NCBI RefSeq assembly: GCF_947495315.1
Contig: NZ_CANLYD010000016.1
Coordinates: 1-64,000 of the forward strand
Source of the DNA: an uncultured Aquimarina sp.
Lineage (GTDB): Bacteria; Bacteroidota; Bacteroidia; Flavobacteriales; Flavobacteriaceae
Length of the DNA stretch: 64,000 nucleotides
Reading direction: 5' to 3'
Position 1 is the first letter of the stretch; each line of letters opens with the position of its first letter. Under the pieces are notes generated by a model that ran no database searches, was not told where the DNA came from, and worked only from the letters and a program-made list of their open reading frames with translations. The position numbers and the translations under genes were made by a program. Positions 42,957 through 51,536 of this stretch are shown here, piece by piece.

Positions 42957-44027
42957 CTATTCAGTTATAGAGTTTATATCTTCGTAAGCATCAATAATAC
43001 TTAGTAATTGTTCTTCAAAATCATAGATATTGTTAATTGATTCGATATGTTCCCTATGTACATTCTTGTTCTGATCAAATAAGCTTATATATTTTTTGTT
43101 TCCGTCAAGATGAAGTCTGCAAATCGGTTTTCTATTATTATCGTCTAGTAATATTCCAAAATAAGATTGCGTATCTCTATGAACAATTCTTTCTACCGCT
43201 ATTTTTCTACGCAGAATTGCCACAACTATTCTAAAACCTTCTAATTCCTCTTCTGTCGTTATAATTTTACTAATCTCTTCTTCTTGTTCTAAGACCTCCT
43301 CATGCTGTTTTTCAGCCTCTTTATTTAAGGCTGAGTTTAGTCGATCATTTACTTTTTCACTAATGGTTTGGTTAAAGGCTTTATGCACTAACTCTGAAAA
43401 TTCTTCCATCACTCGTTCTGTAAGCCTTCCTGAATATACCTGATTAGCAAAGAGCCTAACAAAATCATAGGAAGCTTCCTGTAATTCTGAATTGATTAGC
43501 TTCTTAATTTCCTTGGTATATTTTAGTGAACTAGCGTTATCTACGATTTTATCAACATCAAAATTTGATTTATGGAACTTGGCAATCTCAGGAATAGTGT
43601 TTTCTTTTAAACTTGTGACATCAAATTCCAGAAAAGGTTTTTCATCCATAATATTAGCTTCCTCTAAATCCGTATAGAATCGATATTCTATACCATTGGT
43701 AAGTAATGCAAAACGGGTATGAGTTACATGAAAATACCTAGCTAACTGAGAATTATGGATATTGAGATCCTCTTTCCAGTTTTTACATTCTATGATAAGT
43801 ACAGGTTTTTCATTCTGAAAGATCGCATAATCTACTTTCTCCCCTTTTTTTAATCCCAGATCTGCGGTAAATTCTGGCACCACTTCGGTAGGATCAAAGC
43901 TGTCATATCCCAGTAGATTAATAAAAGGTAATACAAAGGCATGTTTGGTTGATTCTTCTGTTTCTATTTTATTCTTAAGCTGCTCAATCTTATCGGCAAG
44001 GGCTTTAATAGGGTTATGAATATCCAT
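42957..44027 (-). CDS. HsdR_N-type (PD-(D/E)XK) restriction-endonuclease-like protein
   Basis: The 356-residue cytoplasmic protein begins with the type I restriction N-terminal nuclease layout. TKHAFVLPFINLLGYDSFDP is followed by EKVDYAIFQNEKPVLIIECK, which gives the D...ExK catalytic core (Asp near 63, ECK near 76-78). HNSQLARYFHVTHTRFALLT is also typical. No helicase part follows. Instead there is a helical region and a C-terminal domain (FGILLDDNNRKPICRLHLDG). It may be a stand-alone nuclease. No methylase or specificity gene is nearby. Confidence 0.78.
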   Translation of the reverse strand: MDIHNPIKALADKIEQLKNKIETEESTKHAFVLPFINLLGYDSFDPTEVVPEFTADLGLKKGEKVDYAIFQNEKPVLIIECKNWKEDLNIHNSQLARYFHVTHTRFALLTNGIEYRFYTDLEEANIMDEKPFLEFDVTSLKENTIPEIAKFHKSNFDVDKIVDNASSLKYTKEIKKLINSELQEASYDFVRLFANQVYSGRLTERVMEEFSELVHKAFNQTISEKVNDRLNSALNKEAEKQHEEVLEQEEEISKIITTEEELEGFRIVVAILRRKIAVERIVHRDTQSYFGILLDDNNRKPICRLHLDGNKKYISLFDQNKNVHREHIESINNIYDFEEQLLSIIDAYEDINSITE

Positions 44028-44029
44028 AA

Positions 44030-44572
44030 TTAGCTTAATTTAGTTTTAGCTAACTTTAATAATTCTAGAAGGTCTGTTAGTCCTTTTTCCTCTATCCGTA
44101 CAATAGAATCACTTCCATATTTTTCAATTTGATAGTATACAATCCATTTATTCTTTCTTTTAGAGTAATAACAACCAGCTTCAAAACCTCCACGGCTTTT
44201 AAATGTTATTTCAGTATAATTATCTGGAATAGTATTTAAAACACTTTTTTGAATTATTTCTAATGATTTAATTAAACCATCAACCTCATCAATATCTAGT
44301 GATGCAATCTTCGTATCGCTCGAATAGCTGCTAACAACTGGTTTCGTAAACCTTAAAGCTTTGGCAGATTCACCAGAAATCATATCTGTGAATTTTGCTA
44401 TTTTTAGTTTTGTGGATTTAATTGAACCAATTTCTATAAATTGTTTTTCAATTAATGTACCCGACTTTGATGAAAAAATTTCCGCATTACTTTTTTCAGA
44501 ATCTTTTTTTTGATCTTGTGATAGGATTATATTGGATAATAATATAAATATATATATAGTAAAATTTTTCAT
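44030..44572 (-). CDS. Uncharacterised secreted protein
   Basis: The 180-residue product has a signal peptide (IYIFILLSNIILSQ) and a soluble body with LDIDEVDGLIKSLEIIQKSV and GGFEAGCYYSKRKNKWIVYY. No family is recognised. The stop and the next start are separated by two bases, and the TM2 gene precedes it by six, so it is firmly within the operon. Confidence 0.72.
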   Translation of the reverse strand: MKNFTIYIFILLSNIILSQDQKKDSEKSNAEIFSSKSGTLIEKQFIEIGSIKSTKLKIAKFTDMISGESAKALRFTKPVVSSYSSDTKIASLDIDEVDGLIKSLEIIQKSVLNTIPDNYTEITFKSRGGFEAGCYYSKRKNKWIVYYQIEKYGSDSIVRIEEKGLTDLLELLKLAKTKLS

Positions 44573-44578
44573 TTTATT

Positions 44579-44872
44579 TTAGTTTTTAATTGCGGCAATC
44601 ATTGCTATTTGTCTTTCTTGTTCAGACTCTTTTTCTTTAGCTTCTATTTCCTCGATCTTTTTAAAAATTGGAAAATTGTAGTTATCAATTTTGTCACTCA
44701 TAGTAAATAGATCAATTAGGGACCAGATTCCCAGCCCGCCAAAGGTGAACCAAAATAGAAACTGTAATCCCCATTTGCCTAAATAAGCGTAGTGTGTTCC
44801 AAATAAGAAAAAGTAAAATAGATAGGCTGTACCTGTAGATTTTATTTGTGATTGTAAATAATGTTTATTCAT
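44579..44872 (-). CDS. TM2-domain membrane protein
   Basis: The ATG at 44872 gives 97 residues and a 14-base gap to the preceding gene. The further ATG at 44902 would overlap that gene's end. The product contains two hydrophobic helices with the TM2 layout: AYLFYFFLFGTHYAYLGKWG, then FLFWFTFGGLGIWSLIDLFT. The C-terminus is charged and cytoplasmic. TM2 proteins often accompany accessory systems, but their role is not known. Confidence 0.82.
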   Translation of the reverse strand: MNKHYLQSQIKSTGTAYLFYFFLFGTHYAYLGKWGLQFLFWFTFGGLGIWSLIDLFTMSDKIDNYNFPIFKKIEEIEAKEKESEQERQIAMIAAIKN

Positions 44873-44886
44873 GATGATAAGTTTTT

Positions 44887-45093
44887 TTAAGATGTATGAC
44901 ACTCGTTAGAACAATAGTAGCAACCATTTACTTGATCATAATACTCTTTAGCTTTTCTAACCGCTGGTTTACATCCAGTATAATCACCTAAATAAGTTCT
45001 GTTTTCTGCTTTAGGTAACCAGGAACATCCTTCTTTATGGACTTCGTGATCACCATTGGATTGTGCATTTTTGTTTACATAGTACTTAGCCAT
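44887..45093 (-). CDS. Cys/His-rich 68-aa protein, first gene of the operon
   Basis: The product has several Cys and His residues in a compact pattern (HEVHKEGCSWLPKAENRTYL, GDYTGCKPAVRKAKEYYDQV, NGCYYCSNECHTS), fitting a small zinc-binding domain. I recall similar unnamed small proteins in Bacteroidota and cyanobacteria. It is preceded by the promoter and palindromic operator at 45123-45166. Confidence 0.78.
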   Translation of the reverse strand: MAKYYVNKNAQSNGDHEVHKEGCSWLPKAENRTYLGDYTGCKPAVRKAKEYYDQVNGCYYCSNECHTS

Positions 45094-45122
45094 TATTTTA
45101 TATTTTTTAGATTAATACTCCT

Positions 45123-45166
45123 CAAACTTACCAGTACTCTAAACCAATTCCTTGTGGTTTTCCACA
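45123..45166 (-). promoter_or_regulatory. Promoter P1 with palindromic operator
   Basis: On the minus strand the -7 box TAAGTTTG (45130-45123) lies 30 bases from the ATG. Fifteen bases further upstream is the block AATTCC...CCACA (45146-45166), containing the inverted pair TGTGG-AAAA-CCACA. The same arrangement, with the same distances, precedes the DUF1508 gene. Confidence 0.7.
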
Positions 45167-45185
45167 GAGGATCATCTATTTTAAA

Positions 45186-45220
45186 TCAAAAGACCTGTTA
45201 GATTTTTAATCTAACAGGTC
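45186..45220 (-). terminator. Intrinsic terminator of the DUF1508 gene
   Basis: GACCTGTTAGAT (45192-45203) and its complement (45209-45220) form a perfect 12-bp stem. On the minus strand it is followed by TTTTGATTT. It isolates promoter P1 from the gene upstream. Confidence 0.8.
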
Positions 45221-45269
45221 AGTGAAAAGCCCGTTACCCCATAACAAGCTTTATTTTGGATTCCAATAA

Positions 45270-45455
45270 TTATAAAGTAAGATCTTCTATTTCTGCAATA
45301 GGAGCGTTTTTTACAACTGAGTCTATTCCCTTTTCACAATTTTGTTTAGAAGTATACCCTTCACTAGTTGCTATAATTTCTCCATTACCAGCATGGAGGT
45401 TAAATTGAAATTCACCATTTTTTCTTTTAGTAATCTTGAATTTTGGATTTGCCAT
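45270..45455 (-). CDS. DUF1508 (YegP-like) protein
   Basis: The 61-residue product KFKITKRKNGEFQFNLHAGN, GEIIATSEGYTSKQNCEKGI, DSVVKNAPIAEIEDL is a single YegP-type beta-alpha unit. Such proteins are small, cytoplasmic and of unknown function, and are often stress-induced. It is transcribed alone from promoter P2 and ends before a terminator. Confidence 0.9.
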   Translation of the reverse strand: MANPKFKITKRKNGEFQFNLHAGNGEIIATSEGYTSKQNCEKGIDSVVKNAPIAEIEDLTL

Positions 45456-45484
45456 AATAATTAGGTTTATATATTAATAGATAA

Positions 45485-45528
45485 CAAACCTAATTTCATT
45501 AGAGAAGAATTCTTTGTGGATTATCACA
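45485..45528 (-). promoter_or_regulatory. Promoter P2 with palindromic operator
   Basis: The -7 box TAGGTTTG (45492-45485) lies 30 bases from the ATG of the DUF1508 gene. Fifteen bases further is TGTGATAATCCACAAAGAAT (45528-45509). Compared with P1, 17 of 21 operator positions agree and all spacings are equal. It sits just past the end of the NarL-type regulator gene. Confidence 0.7.
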
Positions 45529-45544
45529 ATGAAGAGAACTTTTA

Positions 45545-46213
45545 TCAAATTAATCCCATACCATCTACCAGATGAATTAACTGAACGGTGGTCTTGGCAT
45601 CAAAATCTTGTCGTAGTTTACGAATGCGATCTTCAATAGAGCGTTTACTATTAGGCTCAATACCTTTTTCTGAAAATTGAGTGCTTATTTCATCTTGCTT
45701 ATATCCGTTAGCTAATAGTTGAAGTAATTGTATTTCATAAGAATCCAGTTGCGTAACATTTTTTTGATGTAAGGCTTTTTTAGATACAGGACAACTAAAA
45801 GAGTTTCCCTGATATACTTCAGTAATCGCTTTTTTTAATTCTGATAGTCCATACATTCCTTTGCATACATAACCATTTATATGATGGTTTTCAAAAAGGG
45901 ATTTGATAATTGCTGGCTTGTCTTCACCACTAAAAACAATAATCTTTATATTCGGTTGGATATTTTTTACTGCTGCAATAAGTTGTTTTCCAGTTGTTAT
46001 TTTGTGAGATATCCGAGTATCCAAGTTAAATGACAAGTCACTAATTAATAACTCATAAGGTTGCTCATGTTTTATAGCTTCCTTTATTCTTGATAGTGTT
46101 TTGTCACAAGATTGTGTGGTCTCAACCGTTGTTTGGGTAGATGTACTTATAGATGATACAATCCCAAGATTTTCACTATCAATATCCTCAGCAATAATAA
46201 TTTTCTTAAACAT
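45545..46213 (-). CDS. NarL/LuxR-type response regulator
   Basis: The 222-residue protein has a receiver domain (IIIAEDIDSENLG; phospho-acceptor Asp in ELLISDLSFNL; VFSGEDKP). Its C-terminal LuxR-type helix-turn-helix reads LDSYEIQLLQLLANGYKQDE, then ISTQFS. It starts 11 bases after the kinase stop and is surely its partner. Its gene directly abuts promoter P2, so it is the natural candidate to bind the shared operator there and at P1. That is inference. Confidence 0.9.
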   Translation of the reverse strand: MFKKIIIAEDIDSENLGIVSSISTSTQTTVETTQSCDKTLSRIKEAIKHEQPYELLISDLSFNLDTRISHKITTGKQLIAAVKNIQPNIKIIVFSGEDKPAIIKSLFENHHINGYVCKGMYGLSELKKAITEVYQGNSFSCPVSKKALHQKNVTQLDSYEIQLLQLLANGYKQDEISTQFSEKGIEPNSKRSIEDRIRKLRQDFDAKTTVQLIHLVDGMGLI

Positions 46214-46224
46214 AGTCTTTGGTA

Positions 46225-48168
46225 TTATGGGGCGAACGCAATACTAGCTTTAAAACCTTCTTGTGGTTTGGTGTCAAATGTAATAGTTCCTTTAATTTCC
46301 TCGATGCGGTTTTCCACATTACGCAGACCGTTTTTTCTTTTTTGAGGATCATTCATATTCATACCGATACCATTATCAGTATACTTCACAACAATATTCT
46401 TTTTCTCTTTTGCAATACTTACAGAAACTATGGTAGCTTCACTATGTTTTTTCATATTGGTTAAAAGTTCTTTTAGTGCCCAATACAATGCTACTTTTTT
46501 ATGTTCGCTGATAGTGATCCAAAAATCATCATCAAGCTTTTTTGTGAATATTTTTATTTCCTGATTTCCATAGGAGTTTAGTAGGGATAGTAATTCATCA
46601 CCATATTCTACACCTGTCTCTATTGTATGATCTCTGGAGAAATCTCTTACTTTATGGTATACAGCATCCAACCCATCAATTATATTGACACCGTTTGAAC
46701 TTTTTATGGAGTCATTTTCATTTTGTAATTGCGACATTAAATAAAAAACATCATTACCTACTTCATCGTGTAGTTTTTTAGAGAGTCTTTTTTCTGTGGA
46801 GTGCCGTTCTAATATTTTTTCTTTTCGGTGTCTTGTTCTAAGGTAGAAGAAGAGATAAATAGAAGACAGAATTGTAAATATACCAATGCCAGCATAGATA
46901 ATGCTTTTTGTTTTTTGTTTTTGGATAGTTAGTTCTTTTTCTTTGTTTATTATTTCAAGTATTTGGGCTTTTTCCTTATCCTTTCTGGAATTATAGCGAA
47001 TAGCTGCATATTTATTACCAGCAATTTCTCGGGCTTTAGATAGACTATCTTTTAGCCCTATGTACAATTCAGAATATTTAATATATTTTTTTGGGGTTAA
47101 ATTTCTTAAATAGGTCAGTGCCTCTAATCTATCTTCAATATTATTTTGTTTAATAGTTAAGTCATACAAATTATTGGCGTAACCGATTGCTTTCTGTTTG
47201 TCTTTTTCGACGTAATATTTCATCAAATGAGAATTACTAGCAATCAATCCTGTAAAGTCATTTAGAGATTTACGAATGTTATATGCTCGTAGTAACTTCT
47301 TTTCTGCCTCTAGAGATTTATTAAATAACCACTCCGTATAAGCAAGATTATCTAAAATACGTGCATATTCTTTTTTGCTACCTGCTATTGATACGATATT
47401 CAATAAGGCAGAATAATGGCTAATCACTTCTTCATAGTTCTTACTTTTTCTTAAAGTCAATAGCTTACTATTTTGTAGTACGACCTTGTTTTTGTTTGAT
47501 TTATTGAGTAGTAGTGCTTTATTTATATATTCTAATGCTTTGTCATAATTATACTGTTTTCTTGAAGCGTAAGAAAGATTATGAAATACTTTTACTATTG
47601 TACTAGTATCTTTTTTAGGTTCTAAATATTGCAATGCTTCTATTAATGTTGTTTCTCCTAAATAATGATCATTATCATCTAATAATATCCTTCCCATAGT
47701 ATTTAATTTTTTACCTACTTGAATACTATCATTTAATACCATAAAAATCTCTTTGGATTCGTTTAGATAATAATAAGCACTATCGTTAAGATTATTTGAA
47801 CGATAATACTCTGCTATTTTGAAATTAGCACGTCCTATTTTGAAAGAATCTTTTAGTTTACTCGCTAAAGACAACATTTTTTTTGCATAAATAATTACGC
47901 TATCAGGTTCTTTGTTTTTTTTATGTAAAAGAGCTTTAAGCGATAAAGAAATTAAGGCTACAGAATCCTTATTTTGGTATTTTGCCAGTAAATATGCCTT
48001 GTTTATATTATTGATACGTTTATTAAGAGTGCAGTCCCTAATTTTACTGAGACGATAGTAATACATTGGATGATCTTCTGAAAATTCTATTGTAGAACCT
48101 TTATATTTGGTTTGATTACATCCATAAAAAACTAGAAAAAGTATATAAAAGTATATAAAAGATTTCAA
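46225..48168 (-). CDS. TPR-containing sensor histidine kinase
   Basis: The 647-residue product starts with a lipoprotein-like signal (ILFLVFYGCNQTK). It then has about seven TPR-like helical repeats in the periplasm (residues 40-380), a membrane helix near 415-435 (SIIYAGIGIFTILSSIYLFF), a dimerisation/phospho-acceptor part (RLSKKLHDEVGND, His in LHDE) and an HATPase domain (ALKELLTNMKKHSEA, DNGIGM, GLRNVENRIEEIKG). This is the usual NarX-like architecture of Bacteroidota. The stimulus is unknown. Confidence 0.92.
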   Translation of the reverse strand: MKSFIYFYILFLVFYGCNQTKYKGSTIEFSEDHPMYYYRLSKIRDCTLNKRINNINKAYLLAKYQNKDSVALISLSLKALLHKKNKEPDSVIIYAKKMLSLASKLKDSFKIGRANFKIAEYYRSNNLNDSAYYYLNESKEIFMVLNDSIQVGKKLNTMGRILLDDNDHYLGETTLIEALQYLEPKKDTSTIVKVFHNLSYASRKQYNYDKALEYINKALLLNKSNKNKVVLQNSKLLTLRKSKNYEEVISHYSALLNIVSIAGSKKEYARILDNLAYTEWLFNKSLEAEKKLLRAYNIRKSLNDFTGLIASNSHLMKYYVEKDKQKAIGYANNLYDLTIKQNNIEDRLEALTYLRNLTPKKYIKYSELYIGLKDSLSKAREIAGNKYAAIRYNSRKDKEKAQILEIINKEKELTIQKQKTKSIIYAGIGIFTILSSIYLFFYLRTRHRKEKILERHSTEKRLSKKLHDEVGNDVFYLMSQLQNENDSIKSSNGVNIIDGLDAVYHKVRDFSRDHTIETGVEYGDELLSLLNSYGNQEIKIFTKKLDDDFWITISEHKKVALYWALKELLTNMKKHSEATIVSVSIAKEKKNIVVKYTDNGIGMNMNDPQKRKNGLRNVENRIEEIKGTITFDTKPQEGFKASIAFAP

Positions 48169-48201
48169 TTGTTAAAGCATATGATTTAGGGGAAAATTAC
48201 G

Positions 48202-48238
48202 AAAAAAATAAAGGCCATACTATATTAGCACGGCCTTT
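48202..48238 (-). terminator. Intrinsic terminator of the 53-aa lipoprotein transcript
   Basis: AAAGGCC and GGCCTTT (48210-48238) enclose a partly paired loop. On the minus strand the stem is followed by six or more T. It lies 20 bases past the lipoprotein stop and upstream of the sensor kinase. Confidence 0.7.
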
Positions 48239-48258
48239 CATTAATTTAATCAGATTGT

Positions 48259-48420
48259 TTAATCTTCATCTTCCTCACTACTTTCTTCTTCAAGAGTTCC
48301 TTCTTCCCCCTCAGTAGCTAGTTCTTCAATAGCAATTTCTTCTGCTAAATCAGAGGTTGTACATGAAAATATTGATAAACTAAACATGGCTATTGCTAGC
48401 ACGATATATGATTTTCTCAT
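48259..48420 (-). CDS. Short acidic lipoprotein (53 aa)
   Basis: The ATG at 48420 gives MRKSYIVLAIAMFSLSIFSC, a clear lipoprotein signal with Cys20. A 33-residue tail follows containing about 17 Glu/Asp residues and no basic residue, ending EEESSEEDED. The mature part is probably disordered and strongly acidic. It is too short for most gene callers. A box TATCTTTG at 48686-48679 (minus) suggests a roughly 250-base leader that covers the structured region upstream. The function is unknown. Confidence 0.75.
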   Translation of the reverse strand: MRKSYIVLAIAMFSLSIFSCTTSDLAEEIAIEELATEGEEGTLEEESSEEDED

Positions 48421-48446
48421 CGTATTACGTATTAAAAATTAGTAAT

Positions 48447-48686
48447 AGCGTGAGCCGTCTGGGGTTTGAGCCCAGAGGATTAATTGCCAATACAGCAGCA
48501 CGCAAAATGAGAAAAGGCCTTTTCTACTTTTTGGGAAGAATGTGTGGAAAGTCAAAGACAGAAAAAGTAGGTTGTTCTTCCCGGATCAATCTTCTGATCC
48601 TGTCTTGTATTTCCGATTTTGAATTAGTTTGTATACATTTGTCTTGATATTTAATCAAGACTTGAACTAAGTCTGAGACAAAGATA
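48447..48686 (-). ncRNA. Structured leader or small RNA upstream of the short lipoprotein gene
   Basis: The region has many perfect inverted pairs: GCGTG/CACGC (48448-48503) enclosing TCTGGG/CCCAGA, a 16-bp palindrome AGAAAAGGCCTTTTCT, GGATCA/TGATCC, and GTCTTGAT/ATCAAGAC. Two interlocked pairs, CTACTTTTT/AAAAAGTAG and GGGAAGAA/TTCTTCCC, cross in pseudoknot order. TATCTTTG (48686-48679, minus) could be its promoter box. No known RNA family was recognised. It is not a tRNA despite a T-arm-like stem. Confidence 0.45.
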
Positions 48687-48779
48687 TAGCGACGTTACCC
48701 CACTACAGGTAAGGGATTCCAAAGATTCCAAAGAATCTTTTTATTCCAATTATTCCATAAACACTAAATTTTAAAAATT

Positions 48780-49568
48780 ATGAATGATATTACCTATGAA
48801 ATGTATATCAATGCAATTCGAGATAAGTATGTTTTACAAAGTGGAGGAGATCTAAGTACTTTATTAGCCAAACCCACTAGGGCCAATCTTCAGAAAGCCT
48901 GTATGGAAGCTTTTGATAGACGAAAGCAACAAAATGATAAAAGAATTCTAAAACAATTTTTTGATATTCAAGATGAAGATGGTTTCAAAATCAAAAGAGA
49001 TTTTGAGAAAGATAAATTCGTGCCAATTATTAATTTTTTGAAAGGAAAAACTGATTCAATTCACTCTTCTACATCTTTAGAGTTGGTTGCAGTATTAATT
49101 GACTTTGAACCAAGACCATTTTTGGAATATAAAAAGAATGGTAAAATTATAGATTACCCTCCTTTAGAAGAACCAGGAGGAGATTCTCCTCCAAAACCAG
49201 AAATTCCTTGGAGGAAAATTGTAATTATTATGAGTTTTATTTCTTTGATTTCAGCAATTGTTTACTTAGGATATAACTGGCAACAAAAGGAATGCATGAT
49301 TTGGACAGAAGATCATTATGAAAAAGCCGAATGCAATTCCAATAAAATAAGTATTAATTATAATCAAGATTGGGTTGATAATTTTAAGAAAGCACAAAAT
49401 GATACTATCCAGAATTTCTTTGAAGAAGGAGGAAAGCCTTTATATTGGTATTATAGAAAAAACAATAAGATTGAACTTTTTACAAAGTCAGGTAAGCATC
49501 CAATAGAAAATGTAAAGCTTAAACCTATCACAGAGACAATAATCCGCAATTATATACTTAAAGAATAA
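48780..49568 (+). CDS. Uncharacterised membrane protein with cytosolic helical domain
   Basis: The 262-residue product has a soluble N-terminal domain (ITYEMYINAIRDKYVLQSGG, ELVAVLIDFEPRPFLEYKKN), a proline-rich linker, one membrane helix near 150-168 (IVIIMSFISLISAIVYLGY) and a short outer domain (WQQKECMIWTEDHYEKAECN) with two Cys that could pair. No family is recognised. It lies divergent from the structured leader. Confidence 0.7.
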   Translation: MNDITYEMYINAIRDKYVLQSGGDLSTLLAKPTRANLQKACMEAFDRRKQQNDKRILKQFFDIQDEDGFKIKRDFEKDKFVPIINFLKGKTDSIHSSTSLELVAVLIDFEPRPFLEYKKNGKIIDYPPLEEPGGDSPPKPEIPWRKIVIIMSFISLISAIVYLGYNWQQKECMIWTEDHYEKAECNSNKISINYNQDWVDNFKKAQNDTIQNFFEEGGKPLYWYYRKNNKIELFTKSGKHPIENVKLKPITETIIRNYILKE

Positions 49569-49885
49569 CCTCATTTAATACTATAAATCATTTAGATGTA
49601 TAATTGTATATATAACAACTAAACCTAAAATTCCTATTTGTTCCTTAATTAGGAAGAAGAGTACCTTGTTTGAGTAGAAAAATAAAATTTTTAAGATATT
49701 CTCATATTCTTTGTCTGTTTGCATATTTTTCATAGTTTTAACATGAAATATCCCCATTGATGGGTATGTTTTATACCCCTTTTATCCCATATCTTGCTGA
49801 TCTAATTACACAATCTTTTGATTATCATTAAATAAAGAAAAAAGTATCATTTGTTTATTTAATAAGAACCTATAAAATTCACTCT
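49569..49885. other. Gene-free stretch
   Basis: It is AT-rich, with no ORF, no perfect inverted pair of note and no clear promoter box. I see nothing further in it. Confidence 0.5.
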
Positions 49886-51535
49886 ATGAAACACAAATAT
49901 TATCTTATAGTTTTTCTTTTATTAACCAGTTCATATATAGGCTTTAGTCAGGATATAATAAGACCTAATCAAACGACAGAAGTTGTTTTCGATTATAAGA
50001 CAGGAAAAATTTCGGGAGTATTACCTTTCGACAAACAAATAGCATTAATTATTAAAAACCATCAAGAAAATGGAATTCATTTAGCTCAGATTTATGAAGT
50101 GAAATATAAAAATAAAAAACGTCAAATAAGATATAGAGAAAATATTAAGGATACTATTTCAATAAAATTTTTGTCCGAAATTGATTCAATATTAAGATAT
50201 AGAAAAACTTCAAAAAAGGCAGGGTTAATAACCATAAAATCAGAAGATTCTAAAGAAAAATTTAAATTGGTTTTAGAAGATACAGCGACCACTCCAAAAA
50301 TCCATCAAGTTATAAAATTTAAACCTTACCAGAATTCTAAAACAGCAAGTATTGGTTATATCAATCCTCTAAAACCAGAAAGATTATATGAAATTTTGGT
50401 TGTTAGGGATAATCCAACTAAAAACCTTTCTTCACTTTTTGAGTATTTTCATTTACTCCGAAAAAAGTCACCAGATTCGGTGTTAGAAAAGTTTTATAAA
50501 CATAAAATTCTAACTCTTGAAAACGAAAAGGCAAAAAGAGAATTTGAGATCAGTTCTTTTCCTATAACACATAAAGGATTTAAAGAAAAAATTGCCAATG
50601 AAGCATTTAATTATCTTACATCATTAGATAGTATTCCCGAAATGATTCATTCCTATAAAGGTAAAATTCCACTTGCAAAAAGAATAAGACAAGTAGGGAA
50701 ACTTATCGAAGCAAAAAAACTCAATATAGGAGCCTATACTGATTTAATGTATATGTTTCTCGTAAAAGATAAGGTTTCTATAGATGAATATATAATGGGA
50801 CAAAAGTTTAAAGACACTTCCAAGTTTGATATTTTAAAAACGAAAATACAACTTAATAAAAATTTAAAAATTTTAGATACTATTAGAAAGGATTTAAAAA
50901 CTTTAAGAATTACTTTGTCGGATAAGGATGTTAACAATTTAGAGTTAAAGTTTATGAATTCTTTTTACAATCTTGTAAAGACTAACCATGATTCTATTAG
51001 TAAATATTTTGAAACATCTAAATCCATTGTAAATAATCAATTTCCACGATTAGATCTTATTAGTGCACAGACTCAGACAAGTGACCTCAAAACATCCAAT
51101 TCAAAATCTTTGATTCCTGACTTTGGGATTGTAAATGCCTTTGGTCATAACTCTGATGGTGATATCAAATATATTGCACGTCCTTATTTTGGACTTAATT
51201 GGCATATAGGAGGCATTAATAGAGAGCAGCAATTAAACGAGATAATTAATAAAGGTTTTAGACATCAGTTTTCAATATCTCTTGGTGTAACCATTGGTAA
51301 CATTGATACTGAAGATTATGAAGATTTATATAATGGTATTAGTCCAACATTAGGTATCAATTATAGAGTTACTAGACAGATAAGGCTTGGTATTGGAACC
51401 TTATTTTTAAGAGAGAAGGATCCAAATCCAGTTTTGGATAGTGATAAAATAATCATCGCACCATATGCAAGTCTTTCGTTCGATTTTGATATTATTAGTA
51501 GAGCAGGTAAATTATTAGGTAAAATAGGTTTTTAA
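49886..51535 (+). CDS. Uncharacterised secreted protein, possible C-terminal beta-barrel
   Basis: The 549-residue product has a signal peptide (LIVFLLLTSSYIGFSQ). The middle is Lys-rich and helical. The last 140 residues alternate hydrophobic and polar positions (YIARPYFGLNWHIGG, HQFSISLGVTIGNI, GISPTLGINYRVTRQIRLGI) and end in a phenylalanine, features of outer-membrane barrels. It is followed after one base by a lipoprotein gene, so both should work together at the outer membrane. Confidence 0.65.
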   Translation: MKHKYYLIVFLLLTSSYIGFSQDIIRPNQTTEVVFDYKTGKISGVLPFDKQIALIIKNHQENGIHLAQIYEVKYKNKKRQIRYRENIKDTISIKFLSEIDSILRYRKTSKKAGLITIKSEDSKEKFKLVLEDTATTPKIHQVIKFKPYQNSKTASIGYINPLKPERLYEILVVRDNPTKNLSSLFEYFHLLRKKSPDSVLEKFYKHKILTLENEKAKREFEISSFPITHKGFKEKIANEAFNYLTSLDSIPEMIHSYKGKIPLAKRIRQVGKLIEAKKLNIGAYTDLMYMFLVKDKVSIDEYIMGQKFKDTSKFDILKTKIQLNKNLKILDTIRKDLKTLRITLSDKDVNNLELKFMNSFYNLVKTNHDSISKYFETSKSIVNNQFPRLDLISAQTQTSDLKTSNSKSLIPDFGIVNAFGHNSDGDIKYIARPYFGLNWHIGGINREQQLNEIINKGFRHQFSISLGVTIGNIDTEDYEDLYNGISPTLGINYRVTRQIRLGIGTLFLREKDPNPVLDSDKIIIAPYASLSFDFDIISRAGKLLGKIGF

Positions 51536-51536
51536 G

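Noticed and set aside
45508..45528. DnaA-box-like sequence (TGTGGATTA) suggesting an origin element.
   Set aside because: It is a single imperfect match and is better explained by the operator shared with 45146-45166.
48448..48503. tRNA-like T arm (CTGGG stem, CTCAAAC loop read on the minus strand) with GCGTG/CACGC closing pair.
   Set aside because: No matching acceptor 5' strand, D arm or anticodon arm can be placed, so it is not a tRNA.
48393..48647. Plus-strand 84-codon frame over the structured region.
   Set aside because: It overlaps the start of the short lipoprotein on the other strand and is dominated by palindromes. There is no coding signal.
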